A DNA stretch of 12,341 nt, from NCBI GenBank assembly GCA_016650355.1, contig JAENVX010000006.1:1-12341 (forward strand), read 5' to 3'. Under the pieces are notes generated by a model. The model saw only the letters and a list, made by a program, of their open reading frames with translations, did no database searches and was not told the DNA's origin. Source of the DNA: Bacteroidia bacterium (GTDB taxonomy: Bacteria > Bacteroidota > Bacteroidia > Cytophagales > Cyclobacteriaceae). The stretch's first letter is position 1. Each line of letters opens with the position of its first letter. Positions 1 to 6,947 of the stretch are shown piece after piece. The position numbers and the translations under genes were made by a program.

Positions 1-498
1 AATACCCTTACCACTTCACTAAAGGAAGCATGGGGGAATCTTTATTCAGGTTTTGGCTTTGATTATTTTTTCTTAGATGAGACGCTCAATAGGCAATATC
101 AGTTCGAACAAAATATGAGTATTGTTTTGGTATTTTTTACCGTCACTGGTATTTTGATCACATGCATGGGTTTGTTTGGACTTGGTATCATTAATTTTAA
201 GCAAAGGGAAAAGGAAGTTGGTGTACGCAAAGTATTGGGTTCCAGCACTACAGCAGTACAAATTCTTTTGTTAAAAAGTCTGGCTGGTCCAATTGGTATT
301 GCGCTGATCATTGGTACCCCTTTCGCTTTAGTTATTATTAATTACGGATTGCAAAACTTTACGTATCATGTAAGTGTGGGTCCAATCACATTTGTTGCTT
401 CCGCAGCAATTGTACTCCTCATCTCATTATTTACGATTTCATTCTTAGTTAGAAAAACATCACATCTAAATCCAGTGGATATTTTAAAAAGTGAATAA
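1..498 (+). CDS. FtsX/MacB-type ABC transporter permease, C-terminal part
   Basis: The reading frame is open from the first base of the window, so the 5' part of this gene lies outside; 165 residues remain. They carry the last periplasmic stretch, a membrane helix starting near the Met at residue 39, the family signature KEVGVRKVLGSS, and two further helices. The end, NPVDILKSE, is the usual close of this family. By analogy with the two complete relatives in this window (782 and 816 aa), about four fifths of the protein is missing from view. Such permeases sit in the inner membrane and normally pair with a LolD/MacB-like ATPase to drive export or periplasmic mechanotransmission. No ATPase gene is visible here. 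The internal ATG at 115 is not the true start, because similarity to the family continues upstream of it. The substrate cannot be inferred. Confidence 0.93.
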   Translation, partial: NTLTTSLKEAWGNLYSGFGFDYFFLDETLNRQYQFEQNMSIVLVFFTVTGILITCMGLFGLGIINFKQREKEVGVRKVLGSSTTAVQILLLKSLAGPIGIALIIGTPFALVIINYGLQNFTYHVSVGPITFVASAAIVLLISLFTISFLVRKTSHLNPVDILKSE

Positions 499-579
499 TA
501 ATTTTAATGAAAAAAAATCGTTTCATGAATAAGGGTTAAAGACCGCTACGGTGTCAAAGGAAACTAATTACACAAAACG

Positions 580-815
580 ATGAAAATGCTACCAAAATGC
601 TTGATTTTCTCCGCAACTATGGCGCTAACAAGTCTATCGCAAGCACAGGAAATTAACAAACAGCTCGATTCTTTCGATAAAATTATTGTGTCACCCAAAA
701 TCAACCTGGTATTACAAAAAGGAAAAACGGAATCCATCCGCATCCGCTATTCAAATGTTGCTTCTGATAAAATTAACATCGAAGTTAGTCAATAAAAGAA
801 TTTCAGTTTTGCCGT
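580..815 (+). pseudogene. Truncated DUF2807 (head GIN domain) exported protein, 5' remnant
   Basis: The ATG at 580 opens a frame of 71 codons. It starts with a signal peptide (hydrophobic core, then SLSQAQ) followed by FDKIIVSPKINLVLQKG and IRIRYSNVASDKINIEVS, the typical opening strands of the DUF2807/GIN beta-solenoid domain of Bacteroidota. Intact members are usually over 200 residues. The frame stops at 793-795. Reading on in the +2-shifted frame gives NKRISVLP, which fits the next expected strand, so one base was probably lost (or two gained) just after the VS codons. Similarity ends near 812, where sequence of a permease tail takes over. The gene is therefore broken twice: by a frameshift and by loss of its 3' part. 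A short exported peptide could still be made, but a folded domain is unlikely. DUF2807 proteins often sit beside FtsX-type permeases in this phylum, which suits the site. Confidence 0.72.
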
Positions 816-1079
816 GGCGCATCGGTGTCACTAGTTGCCATACTGATGTCAAAAGATTTTGCGAAATTGGTTGTAGTTGCCTTTGCCTTGGCCATACCCA
901 TTACATGGTACTGCATAGAAAATTTATTCCTCACTAATTTTGCATACCGAATTGGCTTTGATCTGCCCATAGTTTTTCTTGCCGGACTGGCAGCATTTAT
1001 TATTGCAGTTGCTACCATTAGCTTTCAAGCAATTAAAGCTGCACTAAACAATCCCATGAAGGCTCTGAAAAATGAGTAG
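816..1079 (+). pseudogene. FtsX-type permease C-terminal remnant
   Basis: From 816 the frame reads GASVSLVAILMSKDF, then two membrane helices, LTNFAYRIGFD, and a closing NNPMKALKNE before the TAG stop. This matches the last ~87 residues of the two complete permeases in this window (compare GASVYKLILLLSVEY and GASVPSILTLLSKEI, both also followed by NFAYR or TFAYH and a final NP motif). The rest of the permease, roughly 700 residues, is absent. The GTG at 825 could serve as a start, but nothing suggests the fragment is a gene in its own right. The fragment keeps a clean frame to its stop, so the truncation may be fairly recent. Confidence 0.78.
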
Positions 1080-1382
1080 TCTAATTTCTACATAATATCA
1101 ACTGAGTATAGGCTATATTTGAATATGCAGTATGATATAATTGGTGTTTTACCGTCCTCACTTCCAATGTGTTGATTATAATGGGAGTGCCTACATTATT
1201 CGACTAGAATAAGCAGAAAGTATAAAATAAAAAGCCTAACTGGTAGGACAGCTTTTGTGCTAAGTTAGATTACAAGCATACCTTCATCACTTTAAGGGGG
1301 AAACAATCCATGTATGTTTTTCCCACCGATTAATATTTTTTTTGAACTTTATCGCCTAACTTTCTCGCGCGTATAGCTATTT
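1080..1382. other. Intergenic stretch, possible weak promoter, no gene seen
   Basis: No coding frame of interest was found in these 303 AT-rich bases. TATATTTG at 1114-1121 fits the Bacteroidota -7 consensus TAnnTTTG, but no TTG or TTTG lies at the proper distance upstream. If used, it would leave a leader of about 255 bases before the permease at 1383. A weak stem AAAAGC/GCTTTT (1230-1235 with 1251-1256) has a long loop and no following T-run. No recognisable ribosome-binding site precedes the ATG at 1383, which is common in this phylum. Confidence 0.4.
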
Positions 1383-3731
1383 ATGTTTCGAATAAATTTA
1401 AAACTAATTCTGCGCCAGCTCAGGAGTATTTACTCCATAATTAATCTGACTGGTCTCACAGTAGGCTTTGCTGCCTTCATCTTAATCTTTCTTTGGGTAA
1501 ACGAGGAATTAAGTTACGACCAATTTCATCCGACATACAAAAATATTTTTCGGGTTGTTGGAGATCAGGTTCAAGATAAGGGTGCATCGTACCCTATAGC
1601 CCTTACTCCGGCTCCACTTGCCGAATATCTTGATTCGAATTTTGAAGAAATCGAAAATGCATGCAGATTAAGGGCAACGGAACTTTTTATACGGTATGAA
1701 GATAGCGGGCTTTACGAAATTGGGCTGGCTGCAGATCCTTCATTCTTCAATATATTTAATTTTCCCACGAAACAAGGCTCACTTTCTGGTTTCGAAAAAG
1801 GAACAGATAAAATAGTGATCAGCCAAAAAATGGCAGAAAGTTTCTTTGGAGAATTTGACCCCATCGGAAAGGTTTTTTTGATTGCTGGCCATGATGTAAT
1901 GGTAATGGCAGTGATGGAAAATATTCCAACCAACTCTCACCTGCAATTTGATTATGTGCTCCCAATAAAGTTTTTGGAAGAAATCGGCATTGATAAGTTA
2001 GTTAATTGGAATTATTTTCAGTTGTATACTTATGTCCAAACAAGGAAAACAACAAACGAATTTTTTCTGAACGAGAAGCTTAAAAATACTCTTATCAAAA
2101 ATAGTCCTGAATCAACTACCGAGCTTAAACTTCAGCCATTAGCTGATATTCACCTTAAATCAAATCGCTTCAACAATGAGATGAATGGCCGGGGTAACAT
2201 TCAAAACGTATACATATTCTCAGTGATTGCAATCTTCATTTTGATCGTTGCAAGCATTAATTATTCTAACCTGGCAACAGCAAGATCTATAAAGAGGTCA
2301 AAAGAAACGAGCATGCGAAAAGTAATGGGTGCCAGTCGTCAACAATTGGTACAATTTTTCTTTTTAGAATCAATTTTCTATTGCACATTGGCTTTGAGTA
2401 TTGCCATACTAGTAAGTTGGTTGCTGCTCCCTAATTTCAATCTATTAACGGGCAAGCATCTTCAATTTGAATTCTACAATTCAACAATTCTTGGTCCATT
2501 ACTAACTTCCATATTACTCTGTGCTTTATTGGGTGGTATTTACCCATCCATAATTTTATCATCACAAAGTCCAGTAAAGGCGCTTAAAGGAATTACCCAA
2601 GCTGGTAATGGTGCAATAGTGTTGAGACGGGTGTTAGTAATAATTCAGTTTATTTTGAGCATTAGTTTACTTTCGAGTGCGCTTATCATTCAAGACCAGA
2701 TGAACTTCATCAATTCAATAGACCTAGGCTTTGAAAAAGAAAATGTTATCTCGTTCACTGCTTTAAGAAAAGTAAGGGCGCAATATCCAGCGTTTAAAAG
2801 TGAATTATTAAAATTACCTCAAGTAAAGTATGTTACCGCCAACAATGAAAACATTTCATCTGTAGAATACTGGACAGATGCAATTGGATGGGAGGGAAAA
2901 AACCCTGATGCTAATATCCGTTTCTATCAATTAACCGTAGATCATGACTTTTTAAAAACCTATTCTATTACTCTTGCTGCAGGTAGAGATTTTTCTGAAT
3001 CTTTCGCGTCTGACTCATTGGCCATATTAATAAATGAAAAGGCAGTTGCTGAAATAGGACTTACGGATCCATTGAATAAAGTACTTACGTTGCACAATAA
3101 AAAATACAACATCATTGGTGTTGTTAAAGATTTTCATTTCAAATCTGTGCATATGCCCATAGCACCTTTAGTCATATACATTGAGCCTTCAGGGTTTTAT
3201 CAATTTTCGGTAAAACTTCACAAAGGACCATTGGCTGAGTATGTTAATGCAGTACAAATGGTAGCAAAAAAATTCGCTCCTGAAAGACCATTTGATTATA
3301 CATTTGTAGATGAAACAATAGCAAGTCTCTACAAAACGGAGGCACGCATTGCTACAATAATCCAGTACTTTTCTGCACTTGCCATTTTTATATCCTGCCT
3401 TGGGTTATTAGGTATTATATTATTTGTTACGGAAAAACGTGTAAAGGAAATGGCCATACGCAAAATTTTAGGCGCCAGCGTTTACAAGCTAATTCTGTTG
3501 CTTTCAGTCGAATATATTATTTTAGTCGCAGTTGGACTTTTTATAGCTATACCTGGCTTGTACTACATTATTGATAAATGGCTCAATAATTTTGCATATC
3601 GAATAGAGATAAATTATTGGGCATTTCTAATAGCTGGCCTTGCTGTTTTATTTTTCGCTCTGCTTACTATTGCCTACCGTACCTATAAAACCGCAATCGA
3701 TAACCCGGCAGATAGTTTGAGAGTTGAATAA
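1383..3731 (+). CDS. FtsX/MacB-type ABC transporter permease, full length
   Basis: The 782-residue inner-membrane protein has the full layout of the large Bacteroidota permeases. TM1 lies near residues 18-39, followed by a MacB-like periplasmic domain (about 40-270). TM2-TM4 are near 275-395 and TM5 near 415-436. A second periplasmic domain (about 440-650) contains the usual AAGRDFS and VVKDFHFKS blocks, and TM6-TM8 are near 657-766. The duplicated FtsX signatures are SKETSMRKVMGAS (306-318) and VKEMAIRKILGAS (687-699). The ATG at 1383 gives the expected short cytoplasmic N-terminus before TM1. These proteins lack their own ATPase domain and would act with a separately encoded one; none is nearby. 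A 7TMR-DISM gene follows after 37 bases and may be co-transcribed. The transported substrate is unknown. Confidence 0.95.
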   Translation: MFRINLKLILRQLRSIYSIINLTGLTVGFAAFILIFLWVNEELSYDQFHPTYKNIFRVVGDQVQDKGASYPIALTPAPLAEYLDSNFEEIENACRLRATELFIRYEDSGLYEIGLAADPSFFNIFNFPTKQGSLSGFEKGTDKIVISQKMAESFFGEFDPIGKVFLIAGHDVMVMAVMENIPTNSHLQFDYVLPIKFLEEIGIDKLVNWNYFQLYTYVQTRKTTNEFFLNEKLKNTLIKNSPESTTELKLQPLADIHLKSNRFNNEMNGRGNIQNVYIFSVIAIFILIVASINYSNLATARSIKRSKETSMRKVMGASRQQLVQFFFLESIFYCTLALSIAILVSWLLLPNFNLLTGKHLQFEFYNSTILGPLLTSILLCALLGGIYPSIILSSQSPVKALKGITQAGNGAIVLRRVLVIIQFILSISLLSSALIIQDQMNFINSIDLGFEKENVISFTALRKVRAQYPAFKSELLKLPQVKYVTANNENISSVEYWTDAIGWEGKNPDANIRFYQLTVDHDFLKTYSITLAAGRDFSESFASDSLAILINEKAVAEIGLTDPLNKVLTLHNKKYNIIGVVKDFHFKSVHMPIAPLVIYIEPSGFYQFSVKLHKGPLAEYVNAVQMVAKKFAPERPFDYTFVDETIASLYKTEARIATIIQYFSALAIFISCLGLLGIILFVTEKRVKEMAIRKILGASVYKLILLLSVEYIILVAVGLFIAIPGLYYIIDKWLNNFAYRIEINYWAFLIAGLAVLFFALLTIAYRTYKTAIDNPADSLRVE

Positions 3732-3768
3732 ATAATTGAATCATGCCGATTAAATTATTATTGGTAAT

Positions 3769-5052
3769 ATGATCCGTTCCACTAATTATATTTCTAATTT
3801 CTTTTCACGTTTCCTTATAGTTTTGGTGTTTATGGGCGTTGAAACATCCATAGTAGCCCAACCGAAATCGCAACATGGTGTCCTTGACTCGAGATCTTTT
3901 AGCTTAGAGCATGACAAGCTAGCATTAAATGGTGATTGGGGTTATTTTGAAAACCAATTCGTCCAACCGATTGATGCCTTTTCATTAAGAAGTTCATTTA
4001 TTGAGTTCCCAAATGTCTGGAACAAAACCAATAAATCAGGACAAGGATACGCAACATACTGTCTTAAGGTCATCCTTGCTAAGCAAACTGACTCACTTGC
4101 CATTGAAATGCCGCAGGTCTATTCATCCTATCAGCTTTGGGTAAATGGGAAGCTTATTGGAGTAAATGGAAAGGTTGGTAAAACATTGGCCGAGACAGTC
4201 CCACAATGGTTACCACAAACAGTAGCCTTTTCCAACTCGTCTGATACGCTAGAAATTGTACTTCAAATTTCAAACTTTAATCATCACAAAGGCGGAATAA
4301 AAGATCCGATCTACCTAGGATCAAGTGAGTTGTTGAAGTACCAACATTCCATAGCCTTTGGCAGTAACATAACAGAATCTATTCTTTTGGGAACAGTCGG
4401 AATAATTTTTCTGGTTCTCTACCTAAACACTAAAAAGAAAAAGATCATTATTTATTTTGCCTTGTTTTGTATCACTTGGGCCATCCGGGGCATGTTCTCC
4501 AACCTATATACATTCATTTCATTTTACCCTGATTTTAACTGGAACGTGATGGTAAAAATTGAGTATATAACGTTGTTCCTTACAATGATCTGGGGGATTT
4601 TATTTTTAGGTAGGGTTCTTGTTAAAGAAACGAATAAGAGTATAAAATATTTGTTAGTCGGCAGCAACGTTTTTTTTATTATTTATGCACTTATAATGTC
4701 TCCGGCTTTGTTCACAAAAGGATTGCCAATTTATTTGTCGTTTAGTGGTTTCCTTATCATTTATTCCACAATTCTAATATTAAAGGCATTGATTAATGAA
4801 CGTCTGGGAGCTGGTTTTCTAACTGTCTCTATTCTATTAGGTATTTGCATTTTCAGTTATGATATTTTCACGTACGAAGGCTTCTTCACTCACTATCCAA
4901 TAATATTTAGTGTAGGTTATATCCTCATCTTTTCCCTTATGGCAGTAGTACTCTTACTACACCTCAACATTATCAAAAGCAAGCCCAGAGCTTCCAACAG
5001 ACTGACCTTCGATGATCTATATAATGGAGATAACAGCTTAACAAAGCTTTAG
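3769..5052 (+). CDS. 7TMR-DISM family membrane protein without an output domain
   Basis: The 427-residue protein starts with a signal sequence (about 1-30, probable cleavage after SIVA before QPK). Residues 38-185 form a beta-rich periplasmic domain with LNGDWGYF, FPNVW, QGYATYCLKV and SSYQLWVNGKLIG, a jelly-roll, carbohydrate-binding-like pattern typical of 7TMR-DISM proteins. About seven membrane helices follow (near 203-220, 226-248, 263-281, 292-311, 318-342, 346-365 and 372-397). Related proteins usually pass the signal to a C-terminal histidine kinase, GGDEF or DNA-binding domain. Here only about 30 residues remain after the last helix, so any output must come from a partner protein. 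The sequence ends naturally with no sign of a frameshift. It lies 37 bases after a permease, so co-transcription is plausible. The ligand is unknown, and the family call rests on pattern rather than a database match. Confidence 0.8.
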   Translation: MIRSTNYISNFFSRFLIVLVFMGVETSIVAQPKSQHGVLDSRSFSLEHDKLALNGDWGYFENQFVQPIDAFSLRSSFIEFPNVWNKTNKSGQGYATYCLKVILAKQTDSLAIEMPQVYSSYQLWVNGKLIGVNGKVGKTLAETVPQWLPQTVAFSNSSDTLEIVLQISNFNHHKGGIKDPIYLGSSELLKYQHSIAFGSNITESILLGTVGIIFLVLYLNTKKKKIIIYFALFCITWAIRGMFSNLYTFISFYPDFNWNVMVKIEYITLFLTMIWGILFLGRVLVKETNKSIKYLLVGSNVFFIIYALIMSPALFTKGLPIYLSFSGFLIIYSTILILKALINERLGAGFLTVSILLGICIFSYDIFTYEGFFTHYPIIFSVGYILIFSLMAVVLLLHLNIIKSKPRASNRLTFDDLYNGDNSLTKL

Positions 5053-5100
5053 AATTCCAGAAGTGTCTGGATATCGTCTTTTCAAAGTGCCTTTGCCAGT

Positions 5101-5129
5101 TTTGCGTTAAGGCTCCAAAAAATAAATTG
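5101..5129 (+). promoter_or_regulatory. Candidate Bacteroidota-type promoter
   Basis: TTTG at 5101-5104 is followed after 18 bases by TAAATTG at 5123-5129. This is close to the phylum's -33 TTTG and -7 TAnnTTTG pair, with one T missing in the second box. It would start transcription about 60 bases before the ATG at 5192, which suits a toroid gene transcribed on its own. The match is imperfect and could arise by chance. Confidence 0.3.
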
Positions 5130-5191
5130 TCGTTCGTTATGGAAAGCGATCACGTCAAACATCTATACAGTAGAAACTAAAAACTACTGTT

Positions 5192-6511
5192 ATGAAAAAA
5201 GTAACTTTTATTACCGCAATAGCCCTGATTGGGATTGGGGCTATCTTATTGCCTTCTTTTACCTTTAAAAAGGAAACAAAGAAAAAATATTTCTCCACCT
5301 ACCGTAGCATCCCCAAAGGTTGTGTCTATCGTACCCTAATGGGTGAGGAGCCTTCAGACTCCAACTTTAGCTATAAAACACCAGAAAAAGTTTCCTATTC
5401 ATTGACAAAAGGACTTACCTGGATCGCTACTGCACAAAATCAAGATGGAGGCTGGGGCGCGGGAAGCCATTCCCGACAAGATATAACAGACCCGCACGCT
5501 GTTCCATCTGACCCTGCAACTACTTCAATGGTCGCCATGGCATTGTTGCGAAGCGGTACTACATTAAACACAGGGGTATATTCTCACCAACTAAAACGCG
5601 CCTTAACTTATTTATTAAACGCGGTAGAGACCTCCGCTGCTTCCAGTCTTAATATCACCGATCAGCAAGGCACACAAATACAATCAAAGCTGGGTCAAAA
5701 CATTGATGTGATCCTTACGTCACAATTCTTAAGCAACATTCTTGATTACACAAAACACGATCCACAATTAAAAGCACAAGTGAAAAAAGATTTGAATGCT
5801 TGCGTGGCAAAAATTCAGCGGGCACTAGATAGTAATGGAAGTATACAGGGTTCTGGCTGGGCAGGTGTGCTGCAATCTTCATTCGCAAGCAATGCACTAG
5901 AATCTGCTGAAGCACAAGGGGCAATGGTAGATAAGAATGCACTAGAAAAATCAAGAGAATTTCAGAAAAACAACTACGATGCTAAAACCGGAAACATAAA
6001 TACCGATATGGGTGCAGGGGTGATGTTATACTCCGTAACAGGCTCTGCTCGAGCCAGTGCCAAGCAGGCACGCAAAGTGGAAGAAGAAGTAGCAAAAGCA
6101 AAGCGTGATGGACGCCTGGAACAAAACGCTCCGGTAACAGCTGAGAATCTTTCGCAGATTGGTTATGATAAAGACGATGCAATGAAATTTTCAACAGCGT
6201 ACGAAGTCTATCAATCGGCTAAATTACGTGCACAGAGTGACGAGGTGATGGATGGCTTTGGTAGCAACGGTGGAGAAGAGTTTATGAGTTATCTGCAAAC
6301 GGGTGAGTCCATGATCATAGGCAATGACAATTCCTGGACAATATGGTATGACAACATCTCAGGTCGCATGTTAAGCATCCAAAATGATGATGGTAGCTGG
6401 AGCGGCCACCACTGTATCACCAGCCCGGTGTTTTGCACGGCTACTTGTATTTTAATACTATCCATTAACAATGATGTGGACAAGTTGATTGAATTAGGAA
6501 GAGAAAAATAA
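5192..6511 (+). CDS. Exported prenyltransferase/squalene oxidase repeat protein (alpha/alpha toroid)
   Basis: The 439-residue protein opens with MKK, a hydrophobic stretch to about residue 22 and a lysine-rich segment, so it is either secreted or held by an N-terminal helix. QNQDGGWGAGS (82-92) and QNDDGSWSGHHC (397-408) are QW-like motifs of the terpenoid-cyclase and prenyltransferase toroid fold. TSMVAMALLRSG, SGWAGVLQSSFASNAL and the final CTATCILILS look like its barrel helices. A strongly charged segment near 286-308 (KQARKVEEEVAKAKRDG) interrupts the fold. The DXDD motif of squalene-hopene cyclases is not seen, and the export signal argues against a cytoplasmic terpene enzyme; binding or a protease-inhibitor-like role in the periplasm is possible. 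Cysteines 408, 415 and 419 cluster at the C-terminus. The gene is flanked by a possible promoter and a clear terminator, so it is probably monocistronic. Its true function is not known to me. Confidence 0.82.
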   Translation: MKKVTFITAIALIGIGAILLPSFTFKKETKKKYFSTYRSIPKGCVYRTLMGEEPSDSNFSYKTPEKVSYSLTKGLTWIATAQNQDGGWGAGSHSRQDITDPHAVPSDPATTSMVAMALLRSGTTLNTGVYSHQLKRALTYLLNAVETSAASSLNITDQQGTQIQSKLGQNIDVILTSQFLSNILDYTKHDPQLKAQVKKDLNACVAKIQRALDSNGSIQGSGWAGVLQSSFASNALESAEAQGAMVDKNALEKSREFQKNNYDAKTGNINTDMGAGVMLYSVTGSARASAKQARKVEEEVAKAKRDGRLEQNAPVTAENLSQIGYDKDDAMKFSTAYEVYQSAKLRAQSDEVMDGFGSNGGEEFMSYLQTGESMIIGNDNSWTIWYDNISGRMLSIQNDDGSWSGHHCITSPVFCTATCILILSINNDVDKLIELGREK

Positions 6512-6517
6512 AACTTT

Positions 6518-6554
6518 AGTTAAAAGGTAGAAGTTAAAAGAAGCCAGTTAAAAG
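6518..6554. repeat. Three-copy 14-base tandem repeat
   Basis: AGTTAAAAG occurs at 6518-6526, 6532-6540 and 6546-6554, exactly 14 bases apart, with differing five-base spacers (GTAGA, AAGCC, CCGCG). It begins 7 bases after the stop codon of the toroid gene. The third copy runs into the left arm of the terminator hairpin. Confidence 0.85.
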
Positions 6555-6577
6555 CCGCGCCAAAAGAGCGGCTTTTA
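6549..6577 (+). terminator. Intrinsic terminator after the toroid gene
   Basis: TAAAAGCCGC (6549-6558) and GCGGCTTTTA (6568-6577) form a perfect 10-base-pair stem with a nine-base loop, GCCAAAAGA. The right arm supplies a T-run, followed by CTTTT. It lies 38 bases after the stop at 6511. The A-run of the left arm could also end transcription from the opposite strand, though no opposing gene is present. Confidence 0.88.
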
Positions 6578-6947
6578 CTTTTCGTTCACTTGAATATGCA
6601 GTGAGGTTTACAGTTCTATGTAGACTATACTTCCCATTACCTCATCCTTCTCCAAGAAATAATATATGGCAAGCCAAAAATGAATGGTTTGGGTTAGAAG
6701 TTTTGCAAACCTTGAAAAAGAAAATTGGAAAGATTATTATACATTAATGAATACGAGAGAAGTTCTTCTTTTCCCAGCTTCGAACAAGTATGTACGGATT
6801 TGAACAATCATCACTACCGTAATTTAGGACAACCATCGATTATCATATCTAATCAAACTATTGACCGAATTGCAACCATTGAAAAGAGGAATGGTCTTTG
6901 CATCCGTTGATGCATTCGGTAGTTAACCTGAAACAAACCCTGTTATT
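6578..6947. other. Intergenic stretch, no supported gene
   Basis: These 370 AT-rich bases contain short open frames, the longest from 6725 to 6910 (61 codons, starting at a non-ATG codon). None has a recognisable domain, codon bias or ribosome-binding site. A short inverted repeat, TGCATC-CGTT-GATGCA (6899-6914), lies 33 bases before the permease ATG and could be an operator, but six-base arms are expected by chance in a window of this size. I see no clear promoter with both boxes. The stretch could be eroded coding sequence, as at 580-1079, but I found no family resemblance. Confidence 0.4.

Noticed and set aside
1118..1130. TTGAATATGCAGT occurs both here and at 6591-6603, in two gene-poor stretches.
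   Set aside because: A 13-base match is expected about once by chance among all pairs of positions in a 12 kb window, and the flanks do not match.
1230..1256. AAAAGC/GCTTTT inverted repeat as a terminator after the permease remnant.
   Set aside because: The stem is only six pairs with a 15-base loop, and no T-run follows the right arm.
6725..6910. A 61-codon open frame between the toroid gene and the second permease.
   Set aside because: It starts at a non-ATG codon and shows no known motif, signal sequence or ribosome-binding site.
6899..6914. TGCATC-CGTT-GATGCA inverted repeat as an operator before the permease.
   Set aside because: Six-base perfect arms at a fixed spacing are expected a few times by chance in this window, and no regulator gene is nearby.
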